Of a stretch of 30,219 bases of DNA, positions 21,801 through 29,706 are shown piece by piece. The stretch's first letter is position 1; the number at the start of each line of letters is the position of its first letter. The notes below the pieces were generated by a model, which was not told where the DNA came from, did not search any database, and worked only from the letters and a program-made list of their open reading frames with translations. The position numbers and the translations under genes are program-made. The stretch covers positions 1-30,219 of the forward strand of contig CAZQFH010000039.1 in assembly GCA_964592595.1 (NCBI GenBank), written 5' to 3'. The stretch is from UBA5536 sp964592595 (GTDB lineage: Bacteria > Bacteroidota > Bacteroidia > Bacteroidales > F082).

Positions 21801-24800
21801 CCGGTTCCCATTGATAGAGTAATGTGCCTGTTCCTCCGGATGCGGTTCCTTCGAGTGTTGTAGGTGTTCCATTGGGTATTGATTGTTGTGACCCGGCATC
21901 AACAATGGGTAAGGGGTTTACGAAAACAGGATATTCAAAGGGTGAAGTTGCCGGACAGCCGGTTTGTTCATAATTTACACTAATGGATTGATCTCCTGTT
22001 GTATTCCAGGTAACGGTAGCTGTATTATCTGTTCCGGTTCCGCCTGAGGTAATAGCTCCCCCACTAACAACCCAAACATAATTTGTCATGCCAGGCTGTG
22101 TGGTGTAAACATTGGTTGAATGATTACAAACGTCGTTCCAACCTGTTATTGTTGGTGCGGGAAGGTCAAGAACGGTAACATCATATACAGTTGGTGCTCC
22201 GGCATCGCAGCCATTAGCACCGGTGTAGGTAACAGAAACAGTTTGAGGGCCAACAGTATTCCAGTTTACAAAAAGATTTGCGTTTGTTGATGACCCAACG
22301 ATACTACCGCCGCCAGATACTGTCCATTGATAATTTGTAATGCCTGCATCAGCATCTGTGGCATATTGCACATTGGTTGCACCAACACATGCAGCATTGG
22401 CTCCTGTAATGTTAGGTACAGGTAGTGGTAATACGGTTACCGGGTATTGTGTAGGACTTGCAGCGGCACATCCGATACCATCTGAGTAGTTGACGGCAAT
22501 CCACCTGGAGCCGGCAGCTGTCCAGCTCACCTCGATGGCATTTGTGCCAGCTCCCGAAGTAATCGTTCCTCCTGAAATAGTCCACTCATAATTAGATTGA
22601 CCTAATTCGGTAGTATAAGAAACCCCTGTAGCTCCAACACATTCGGAATTACTTCCATCGATGGTTGGAATAGGTTGTGGATTTACGGTAACCGTGCGAA
22701 CTGTCGGTTCTTCAGCTGAACAACCATTAACATCGGTATAATTAACTGATATTTGCTGAGCACCAGCTGTATGCCAGTTTACGGTAGCCGTATTGCTTCC
22801 GGGAGTTCCTCCCGAGGTGATCGTTCCTCCTGCTGATATTTCCCAGCTATAAAGTGATTTTCCGTTTTCTGTTGTATATACAACGCCTGATGCACCAGCA
22901 CAAACATTATCGTCTCCATTCAATGTTATTGTAGGCAGCGGTTGCACATCAACTGCTATCGTAGCAGGATCTGCTGCTGTGCATCCGGCTGCAGTAGTGT
23001 AGTTAACACTAACTGTTTGAGCTCCTGATGCATTCCAGGTGATTGTAGCTGTGTTATCTGTCGGACCGCCGCCGGCAGTAATTGTTCCGCCTGGCGAAGT
23101 TATCCAAACATAATCCGTATTTCCTGGTTGGGTTGTATAAACATTAGATGTTGACAAAAGACAGGGGGTCGTGGGGCCGGTTACGGTGGGGGCAGAAACA
23201 TCAACAAGATATTGTTTAGCGGTTGTATTTGTGCAACCGTTCCCATCTGTATAGATCAGGCTAATCCAATGTGTACCTGTTTCATTCCAGGTAACGGTGG
23301 CTGAATTATCGGTTGTGCTGCCACCTCCTGTGATAGTACCTCCAGATGAAACACTCCAAATATAATTGCTCATTCCCGCAGTAGTTGAATATACATTACC
23401 AGGCGCGCCCAGGCATGGAGTCTGTGGCCCATTAATTATTGGGTCTGGCAGTGGATTTACTGTAACGTCCAACTGAGTAGGCTCAAGGGGGCTACAACCA
23501 GTGGTGATATCAGAATAGGTAACCCTAACCCATTTAGGCCCTGTGGTGGATGTCCAGGTAACAGATATTTCATTTGTTCCTTGTCCGGAATCAATTGTGC
23601 CTCCGTCAGAGATTGTCCAAATATAATTTATCATTCCCGATTCAGTTCTGTAAAGATTTCCGGAACTTCCAACACAAACAGGTGTTTCACCATCAATAAA
23701 TGATGGAATGGGAAGAGGTAATACCGTGACAACCAGATCAAACGGCTCACCTTCGCAAAAGGTTGGCTCAGGTCCGGTTGGAATAATGGTATAGGTTGCA
23801 ATGCCGGGAGCAGGACTGCCGGCTGGAATTGTCAGTATATCAGTTATAACGCTATTAACTCCGTTGGGTGTAATTCCTGAAACTGTGCCTGAAGTGTTAA
23901 CTCCAGTCCAGGTAAAAGTTGTCCCAGGAACATCTGAGGTGATTTCATAATTAAGCGCTTCATACGAACATAAAGAAACAGCAGCAGGGCTTGTAATTGC
24001 TGGTATTTCGTTTACGGTAATTGTAATCGGTATAGATTGGACAACAGATGGGCATGGTGTATTTGAAGTTGCCTCTCTACGGTAATAAGTAGTCTGTGTA
24101 AGTTCGTCTGGTTGATAATTTAATGAAGTAGCTCCTGGAATATCCGACCATGTTGATCCATTTGCAGAAGATTGCCATTGGTAGGTATAAGCACCATTTC
24201 CACCTGTTGCAGCAGGGCCGGTTAATTCATCCGGGAGGGTTTCTGAACAAATCTCCTGATCTGCGCTGATATCTCCTGGATTGATCGGTTGGTGGACAAC
24301 TACCGTACTTGATAGTATCCTTGAGCAACCATTACTATTTGCCAAATAAGCTCTAAAAGTTGTAGTTACATTTGCTTCAAAATTAAAAGGATTTGAGTTG
24401 CTTTCAAAAGGAGGCAACCATCCATAATCATAAGAATTCAAATCAGGATTACCCTCAAGAAGAACATCAATAGATGTCCCAGCACAAACTGGATTAGAGC
24501 TCAAGTTAATTGTCCCATTTGGTGTTGGGAAAAGATTAACATTGACGCTATTAGATTGATCGTTACATCCAGATACCACTACATAAAATTCGCCATTTAC
24601 ATTTGGATAGTAAGTATTTGTTGTTTCTCCATCAATTATATTACCATCAAGATACCATTGATAGGTCACTCCACTTGCTGGAGTTACTGTTAATAAGTAA
24701 CTTTCACATGGGCAAAACGAAACATTATTTCCCGAAATAACAGTATTGGTTCCTTGTATTGCTGTAATAGTAATTTCCGGCGGGCATTGCGCAAAAAGCG

Positions 24801-24885
24801 TTGCCGGGAATATTAACAATATTGAAAGAGATAGCAATAAGTAGCTGTGGTATAGTTTAACCTTATAAAGCGTAGCTGTTTTCAT
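9846..24885 (-). CDS. Giant T9SS-secreted, PKD-repeat surface protein (adhesin-like), with an assembly gap
   Basis: One gene of about 5,000 residues; 4,978 are visible outside the Ns. A signal peptide (1 to about 32, cleavage near LFA-QCPP) shows export. Modules follow: Ig/PKD-like (about 33-390), seven PKD-like repeats (392-990), three composite super-repeats (992-1760), ten more copies of their last module (1760-2652), one Ig-like domain (to about 2745), four cell-adhesion-like repeats (2746-3100), and about 21 PKD domains (from about 3104) with WxWDFGDG cores. The end (about 10165-9849) is a gliding-motility/CHU_C type B sorting domain, with YFPNSFVPG, YTLEIYTSWGQLIW, WDGTLNDQALPTGSYIWKA and YGIINLIR. 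Domains carry regular Cys pairs. Known family biology says such proteins are exported by T9SS and act at the surface, as SprB does in gliding, but the ligand here is unknown. Frames left and right of the Ns are both open up to the gap. PorP/SprF follows 17 bases later. Confidence 0.93.
10165..13612 (-). repeat. PKD-domain array, part downstream of the gap
   Basis: Within the giant gene, thirteen PKD domains plus the end of the gap-interrupted one are recognisable by cores such as WNFGDLASG, WNWDFGDGNTST, WIWDMNDGS, WEWYFGDPNSG and WFWEFGDGGTS, each with an N-terminal Cys and a later GC. The order up to about 12180 cycles through three subtypes: A (FTDLS..NGG..), B (FTG..WFWEFGDGNTST) and C (..PNG.IQTWIWDM..IEAP). 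The last domains before the sorting domain are less regular. The last one (IYEDRYEDRQGQVFF) lacks the usual N-terminal Cys. Confidence 0.85.
13613..13712. other. Assembly gap (100 Ns) inside the giant gene
   Basis: One hundred Ns, a round number typical of a placeholder. It lies in a PKD domain: the left side ends GEPVIFT plus a first base G, and the right side resumes with two bases (AA) then GAFNASLTVVNSNGC. To keep the frame, the real missing length must be a multiple of three. Confidence 0.97.
13713..15580 (-). repeat. PKD-domain array, part upstream of the gap
   Basis: Seven complete PKD domains and the start of an eighth. They run in the subtype order C, A, B, C, A, B, C, then A cut by the Ns. 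Cores include WIWNFGDQ, WDWDFGDGNTSA, WFWDFGDGNTST, WYWDMGDGTT, WEWDFGDF, WFWTFGDGNTST and WIWDFGDGTT. PKD domains are beta-sandwich folds that act as spacers or binding modules in surface proteins. Confidence 0.88.
15580..16650 (-). repeat. Four ~89-residue cell-adhesion-like repeats in the giant protein
   Basis: Four tandem modules share the pattern AG.....C......A.......W.......G.........P.Y.P...D.GTTV.L.......G.C, for example AGTNDSSCVNSAYPLSEATA and SDAGTTVILRLRGFGQGNC. The first copy (IAETGPGGIICETQGYHFGS) is the most diverged. They form a block between the Ig-like module and the PKD array. Confidence 0.75.
16930..19605 (-). repeat. Ten tandem copies of the Y-x-L ~87-residue module
   Basis: Ten modules of about 85-95 residues in a row share a core like GVDYTLxxxG...I.GTGSPISFG....AGxYTVxAxNxxTGCExxMxG. 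They match the third part of each super-repeat upstream, so this module occurs 13 times in all. Divergence increases along the block: the first copies keep TGGGSY, later ones such as QPGDNCLPIIPRLSGS are much altered. Confidence 0.85.
19605..21910 (-). repeat. Three ~255-residue composite super-repeats
   Basis: Three consecutive units of about 770 bases each (roughly 21910-21140, 21140-20365, 20365-19605). Each has the same three modules in the same order: (i) NAG....I..G..T.L.G.A..GT..YNYQWTP, (ii) ICNNGETVQL.A.A.GG....YTWTS.P.GFTS..Q.P, (iii) TVTGGGEYCSGG.GV.VGLNGSQ. Units one and two are similar at the base level as well, which points to duplication of a whole block. Confidence 0.85.
21910..23710 (-). 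repeat. Seven PKD-like ~85-residue repeats
   Basis: Seven modules with the pattern I.G...VC.G....VYTT..G..NY.W.VS.GGTIT.G..T...TVTWN..G...ISVNYTD.NGC, joined by PLP linkers. They fit the PKD-like domain type common in Bacteroidota secreted proteins. Lengths are very even (84-87 residues). Confidence 0.85.
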
Positions 24886-25342
24886 AATCCAAAGCTTTTG
24901 ATTCAGGAGTTTTGTTTGTTAATCTTTATAGAAGAAATGAAATGGCCTGGTGGTGAAAGCAATCAAAAAAATGGTTAAACCATCTTTGTTTTTCCGGGAT
25001 AGTACCGATTTTATACAAGTTGTGGCAGTAGTTAAGAAATATTTCATTGGTCTTAGTTTTTTATTTCAAACTTGTTTATACGCATGTTTTGGTAATTGGT
25101 TGCAGTAAACAAGAGGATAAATTTAGAATTTTTAACATTGGCATGTTGATAAAATCTGAATAATTTTCACAAAAGGGTTCAATTTAGAATAAATCTAAAG
25201 CAAGATAATGCTTTAATATGTTGTTTACATGAACATTAGAGGCCTTTCATACAGGCTCGCTTCTTTAGTAATCAGCCCATGAGTTTCAGTTGGAGAGGAC
25301 TTGCTGCTGCGGCTTCAGTCGTTTTTTATAATTGCTGTTATC

Positions 25343-25535
25343 CTGAATAATTCACACAAAAATGCTCAATCGCTTGAATAATGCAGTCCTAAAGCATATG
25401 AAGTCATCAGGGATGATTTTTTGTTCTTCTCACATTCTGTTCCTGGCAGAACGCTCCCGATATGGGTAAAATGTTGTTAATCATTATGATATCGTTCAGG
25501 AGAAAGTCCAGGAGGGATTACATTAGCTTTTACCG
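25343..25535 (+). repeat. Degraded copy of a ~195-bp dispersed hairpin repeat
   Basis: This copy aligns along its length with 26530-26724: CACACAAAAATGCTCAATCG versus CACATAAAAACGCTCAATCG near the left end, TCATCAGGG versus ATAATCAGGGG, CACATTCTGTTCCT versus CACATTTTGTCCCT, and TTTTACCGAACA versus TTTTTACCGGACA at the right. The lengths are almost equal (193 and 195). The central palindrome has been lost by substitutions, so this is the older copy. Confidence 0.7.
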
Positions 25536-25578
25536 AACAATTATGATTTAATGCTTTTTTAGGGTATTTTATTTACGA

Positions 25579-25609
25579 TTGGTATTCTTAGCGAAAAAAC
25601 TTAACTTTG
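25579..25609 (+). promoter_or_regulatory. Candidate promoter of the beta-barrel gene
   Basis: TTG at 25579-25581, a 20-base spacer, then TAACTTTG at 25602-25609 fit the Bacteroidota -33/-7 consensus (TTG, ~20, TAnnTTTG). The ATG at 25732 is about 120 bases downstream. Confidence 0.55.
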
Positions 25610-25731
25610 CTGGGTAATCAAAACCTGACCATTTTTAAATTTTGCTTAAATGATTTTATGATAAACCTGTTGTAAGCTTTTTGCGAAGCTTTGAACGGAT
25701 TGTTTTTTTAACCACATTAAAACATTTTATC

Positions 25732-26494
25732 ATGAAGCAATTTCTTTTTCTTATTGGTTTTTCTTTTTTGGTTGGTTCTCTTATTGCAGAGGAGATATTA
25801 GCAGATACACTACTTGCAAAAGAACCACGCTTGAAAGCTGGATTTTCAATTGGAATTTCTCAATCAAACTTTTTACTTACAAAAAAACCGGATTGGAACA
25901 CCATGCCTTTTCAAAATACGCTATTTGGAGATACAGCTACTTTCAGCTCCATTTATACTACTCCGGGAGTCTTTCTAAACTTAGGTTTTTTCGTTTCAAC
26001 CAAATTAACGGATAAGCTTGAGCTGCGGATAAACCCTTTGTTACGCTTTAATAATGCCTATATTTATTATGAAATTGCTAATGGACAAACTAGAAAACAA
26101 GCAAGCCATTGATTTTACCAATGTTGAAATACCATTACAATTAAACTACTTAATTGGAAACGAGACAAATAAAAAAATTGTTCACAGCCTTGGGCTTGGT
26201 TATAATTTTGTTTTTTATATCAATAAGCCCAATAGAGTTGAAAGGTATTTTGTTTCACCTGGCGGAGGTTCAACAACTTTTTATGATGGAGTTGTTTTTG
26301 AAAACTACTTTATGAATCTTGAAGCTTATATCAACTTCCGCCTTTCAAAAAGACCAAGAACCCAGCTATTGACTTTCAAAACCAGCTATTCATTTACCAA
26401 TCTTTTAGCCAATCATCAATCCTATAATCCTTACAATACGGCCCTAAAAGGCATGCGTACGATCAGTTTTGGATTGTGTTTTCAGATACGTTGA
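25732..26494 (+). pseudogene. Outer-membrane beta-barrel-like protein, frameshifted
   Basis: The ATG at 25732 starts a clear signal peptide (MKQFLFLIGFSFLVGSLIA). The reading passes through beta-strand-like text (LKAGFSIGISQSNFLL, PGVFLNLGFFVSTKLTDKLELRINPLLRF) to YIYYEIANGQ at about 26088, where this frame soon ends (TGA at 26110). The +1 frame continues the protein: LENKQAIDFTNVEIPLQLNYLIGN, then VHSLGLGYNFVFYIN and a C-terminal barrel strand ending in FGLCFQIR at 26494. One extra base around 26085-26092, for example in GGACAAACTAG, explains it. The joined product would be about 253 residues and resembles the PorT-like outer-membrane beta-barrel families of Bacteroidota; a terminal aromatic/hydrophobic strand is usual for such proteins. 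It could be a recent mutation or a base-call error. Function beyond the barrel is unknown. Confidence 0.7.
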
Positions 26495-26529
26495 TTTTTA
26501 CAAAAACTCAGACAGGTGGGCGTTCTATT

Positions 26530-26724
26530 CGGTAAAAATCACATAAAAACGCTCAATCGCTTTAATTATTCCGTCCCTAAGGGACTTGGGATAATCAGGG
26601 GTAACTTTTTATTCTACCCACATTTTGTCCCTAACGGGACTGTCCCGTTAGGGACAAAATGTGGGTAGCCAGTGATTTACAATTTAGGAAAAAGTCCCGT
26701 AGGGACGACATTATATTTTTACCG
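26530..26724 (+). repeat. MITE-like dispersed repeat with nested palindromes
   Basis: The ends are inverted: CGGTAAAAAT (26530-26539) and ATTTTTACCG (26715-26724). Inside are GTCCCTAAGGGAC (26573-26585), a perfect palindrome with 27-base arms around a single base (26614-26668), and GTCCCGTAGGGAC (26694-26706). There is no coding capacity, so it would have to be moved by an enzyme from elsewhere. It sits between convergent genes (stops at 26494 and 26773), where its hairpins could also end transcription. A degraded relative lies at 25343-25535. Confidence 0.7.
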
Positions 26725-26772
26725 GACAACACTGATTTTCTTAGTTAAAATTTGATTGCTTTGATGCCGTTA

Positions 26773-28179
26773 TCATTGCTGCCCTGAGGCCCAGTCGACC
26801 CACGAATCCATATGCTTTGCCGAATTGGGCCGAAGCAAAATGGTACGTTCTTTATCTAAAAGAAACATGGTAGGCGTTGCAAACACATGGTAGGCTTTAG
26901 CGGCAGGGCTTTCCCATTTCTGATAATCGCAGCTGCTGATAAATGGAAAGTTTGAGGCGAAACTGTTAAAGGTCTCTTGCCTTTCGTCGAGCGAAATAAA
27001 TACTACCTCCACCCCATATTGCTTCCATTTGTCATAAAATTTACTCAATTGATTCAATTCATCAGGGCAGGCCGGACACCAGCTGGCACCAAAAACAACA
27101 AGCATATAATCAAACTGCATATCCGACAGGCTTTTAGGTTGAGCTTCAGGAGCTATGCCTGGTGATAAAATGTCTTTTGTAAACTGAATATCAGGAGCTG
27201 TGTTTCCTTTCTTCATGGCCCGGTAACTTTCCAATTGATTTGCTAACTCATTATCCAGGGTGCAACTTATGTCGTTCAACAATTTTACGGCAAGGTATTC
27301 CGAGGAGGTGAATAAACTCCGTTTTTCAAGTAATTTGAATAGGTATTCAGTAATCTCATTAAATTTTCTCTCATCCACAATAAGGTTATCTGCCATTAAA
27401 TCAATGGAATGGTTCATCTCTACATACGCCGAATCCAGTGAGCGCCCGCTGTTTTCGATCAGCCAAAAATGGGCTTCAATGGCATCGCTTAGCAAGCCGC
27501 TTTTGTAAAGCCTGTTATCAGTGTAATCCAATGTCCTGAATCCCTCAAGCGTTGCCGGAATTTCTTCGGTGCGGTATTGTGCGACCACAGCAACTGAACT
27601 CACCAATTTACGCACAGGCAAAAACCAACTTACATAAGTGATTGGATCAAGTTGTTTTAAAAAATCTTCGTCTTCCTGTTTGATGCGTGCTATTTCAGTT
27701 TCAATGGCACGGCTGGGTTTTGTATTAACAGTAAATAATGAATCCTGCTGATAGATCTTTTGCAAATAATCCCACGCACTGAGGGCCTGCTCGCGCCGGA
27801 TATGCTCGCTGGCAAATTGTTCAAATAATTGATTTTGTTTGCCGTTTAAAATGTTTATAGATTGTGGTGTGGCCAAACTTTCCCCTTTCAGCTTTAGCTT
27901 TTCATTGTTTGCCAGGATCACTACAAAGGCTTTGCCGTTTTTGTCCATCAGGCTGCCCATGCCATAGTCAGTTTCAGTAAATTTGAGTTCAAAATTACCT
28001 TGTGCATCAGCGGTATCGCGGTCGATCAAGTAGCTGCCAAAGCCACGATAGCCCATCAACTGAATCACCTGACCGCCGAGCGCTTCAAAACCGCCTGTAA
28101 CCGTCTGCTGCGAAAATGATGCCGTGCATCCTAACCCGCACAGTAGCAGTAAAAAAACAACCAAAAGTTTCATACGCAT
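26773..28179 (-). CDS. DUF4369/TlpA-like thioredoxin-fold protein
   Basis: I start at the ATG at 28179, which gives 468 residues; a longer frame from a GTG at 28224 only adds sequence before the signal peptide. The signal is MRMKLLVVFLLLLCGLGC..., and there is no strict lipobox, so either lipoprotein or SPase I export is possible. An N-terminal beta-rich DUF4369-like region (about 25-105) is followed by a helical middle, then a TlpA/redoxin domain (about 325-468) with the redox motif WCPAC (Cys368, Cys371) and the cis-Pro motif FATPTMFLLD. In the family such proteins reduce or isomerise disulfides in the periplasm. The gene overlaps the ATPase stop (TAATG), so it is co-translated with it, but a functional link is not obvious. 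Its partner might be the Cys-rich secreted proteins of this cell; that is speculation. Confidence 0.88.
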   Translation of the reverse strand: MRMKLLVVFLLLLCGLGCTASFSQQTVTGGFEALGGQVIQLMGYRGFGSYLIDRDTADAQGNFELKFTETDYGMGSLMDKNGKAFVVILANNEKLKLKGESLATPQSINILNGKQNQLFEQFASEHIRREQALSAWDYLQKIYQQDSLFTVNTKPSRAIETEIARIKQEDEDFLKQLDPITYVSWFLPVRKLVSSVAVVAQYRTEEIPATLEGFRTLDYTDNRLYKSGLLSDAIEAHFWLIENSGRSLDSAYVEMNHSIDLMADNLIVDERKFNEITEYLFKLLEKRSLFTSSEYLAVKLLNDISCTLDNELANQLESYRAMKKGNTAPDIQFTKDILSPGIAPEAQPKSLSDMQFDYMLVVFGASWCPACPDELNQLSKFYDKWKQYGVEVVFISLDERQETFNSFASNFPFISSCDYQKWESPAAKAYHVFATPTMFLLDKERTILLRPNSAKHMDSWVDWASGQQ

Positions 28180-29351
28180 TAAATTTGAGGTAAATAGTGT
28201 TCTATAAAAGTTTTCAAACTGCACACCAGCGTATCTGCTTTGTAAGGATAGGTTTCAGATGCCGGTGTGATGATATAATTCTTGGAGGTCTTTAAGTCCT
28301 CCAGCCCGATATAAAAGCCTTTGGAAGGTTTTGGCGCATTACTGTACTTAATTCCTATACTGGCTATTGGCCTGCCGGCTTTCACCAGCACCAGATCAAC
28401 CTCCGAACCTGTATGGGTGCGGTAAAAATAGCTTGATAAATTATGCTTTTTATGGTAATTGATCTGGGCAATGGCGTATCCTTCCCAGGAGGCTCCGATG
28501 ATCGGATTTAAGGTTAGCTTATCGAAGCTTTCTATAAATAGCAGGCCATGCAGCAAGCCACTGTCGTTTATATAGAGCTTGCTCGACTTTACCAGTCTTT
28601 TGGTTACATTCGGAAACCAGGGCTGTAGCCGATAAACCAGGAAAGCACCTTCAAGAAAGTCGATATAGCGATTGATCACTGGTGATGTAACGCCTATGGA
28701 TCGCCCAATATCCTGTAGGTTGAGCAGTTGTCCGTGGCTATTAGCCAACATAATCAAAAGCTTTTGGGTGATAGCAGGGTTTAAGGCATACCCGAACAGC
28801 AGGCTCAAATCGCTTTGGATATAGGTTCTTATAAAGCTTTGTACCCAATCGGTATAGGCCGTATCATTTTTTGCCAGCAAGGCTAACGGAAAACCACCCC
28901 TAAACCAGTGATGTTCAATGGTAAATTCCGGCAACACCTCCCTTATTTTGAGCGGGTTAAGGTCGAGATAGCTTATCCTGCCCGCCAAACTTTCCGAAAC
29001 ACCTTTAACCAGTTCGGGCGTTGCTGAACCCAACAGCAGAAAACGACCTGCATCTCTTTTTCGGTCGATCACGCTTCTCAACAAAGCAAAAAGCTGTGGT
29101 TGTGCCTGTATCTCATCAATAATAAGCAGTTTGTCCTGATGATATTCAAAAAAAGTCTCAGCATCCTCACCCAATTTCGCAATATCGCGCCGACTTTCCA
29201 TATCCAGGTACAGGTAAGGCTTACCGAGGTGCTTTGCCAGCTGCAAGGCCAAAGTTGTTTTGCCAACCTGTCGTGGCCCCAGTATAACCACTGCCGGAAC
29301 CATTTCAAGCTTAGCTTTAATAAGTACCGTGTCTTCACGTAAGATTTCCAT
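28179..29351 (-). CDS. AAA_14/DUF4143 ATP-binding protein
   Basis: The product is 390 residues. The N-terminal AAA domain has Walker A GPRQVGKT (25-32), Walker B LLIIDE (75-80) and sensor-like LLLGSATPEL (106-113). A winged-helix-like and DUF4143 C-terminal half follows (about 170-345). This large family is widespread and mostly uncharacterised; its C-terminal part often resembles a PD-(D/E)XK nuclease fold. Here GSEVDLVL keeps the Asp, but the usual E-x-K position reads IGIK, with Gly in place of Glu, so nuclease activity is doubtful. The ATG at 29351 gives the expected N-terminus. Downstream, the thioredoxin gene starts within its stop codon. Confidence 0.9.
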   Translation of the reverse strand: MEILREDTVLIKAKLEMVPAVVILGPRQVGKTTLALQLAKHLGKPYLYLDMESRRDIAKLGEDAETFFEYHQDKLLIIDEIQAQPQLFALLRSVIDRKRDAGRFLLLGSATPELVKGVSESLAGRISYLDLNPLKIREVLPEFTIEHHWFRGGFPLALLAKNDTAYTDWVQSFIRTYIQSDLSLLFGYALNPAITQKLLIMLANSHGQLLNLQDIGRSIGVTSPVINRYIDFLEGAFLVYRLQPWFPNVTKRLVKSSKLYINDSGLLHGLLFIESFDKLTLNPIIGASWEGYAIAQINYHKKHNLSSYFYRTHTGSEVDLVLVKAGRPIASIGIKYSNAPKPSKGFYIGLEDLKTSKNYIITPASETYPYKADTLVCSLKTFIEHYLPQI

Positions 29352-29706
29352 GTTGCAAAATTAAACTATAACATTGAAATATTAAAGTATAACTATGAAA
29401 TTTCAATGATAATTTATAAATGAACTTTTTTCCAATCCTAGCAAATCTTGACTTTGAATTTGAATCAAAGCAACTACATGCTTCACTTTTCACTTTGCTG
29501 CTTAATCTTTGATGCAGCGGACACTGCGTCCCTGCGCGCGGCTGTAGCCTCCCTATACGGCATTAATGCTATTGAAGTAAAGGTTCCACGTGTAGCTTTT
29601 TGCCGTGCAATGGCATCCGGAATGGAAGCCCATGGCTGGTGAAATGGCCTTGCCGGTGGCTAAGTACTTTTTGGAATCGGCTGCTGAATATAGCAGCAAC
29701 AGGTGA
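29352..29706. other. Intergenic region upstream of the ATPase gene
   Basis: The first ~100 bases are very AT-rich and should hold the ATPase promoter. The rest (about 29510-29700) looks richer in GC than its surroundings and can be translated into short open stretches on both strands, none of which I recognise. It may be a degraded gene remnant. No RNA gene is seen. Confidence 0.45.
29372..29408. promoter_or_regulatory. Inverted repeat upstream of the ATPase gene
   Basis: CATTGAAAT (29372-29380) and ATTTCAATG (29400-29408) form a perfect 9-bp inverted repeat 19 bases apart, about 20-57 bases before the ATPase start. It could be an operator for a dimeric regulator. In such AT-rich DNA, chance is a real alternative. 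Confidence 0.25.

Larger units (their letters stand above)
24886..25731. other. Long intergenic region between the giant gene and the beta-barrel gene
   Basis: About 845 AT-rich bases between diverging genes. It holds a degraded copy of the hairpin-type dispersed repeat (25343-25535) and a candidate promoter (25579-25609). The stretch 24886-25342 should contain the giant gene's promoter, but I found no TAnnTTTG in the right orientation and no RNA gene or credible ORF. Confidence 0.6.

Noticed and set aside
9846..24885. A repeat-rich block that might be a CRISPR array
   Set aside because: The repeats are long, diverged and in-frame protein modules, without constant short repeats and unique spacers of even size.
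28180..28224. GTG at 28224 as start of the thioredoxin-like protein
   Set aside because: It would add 15 residues before the signal peptide and overlap the ATPase. The ATG in TAATG at 28179 fits better.
29448..29642. A 64-codon plus-strand ORF
   Set aside because: No recognisable family, no signal for a start and no support from neighbours. It is treated as part of a possible remnant.
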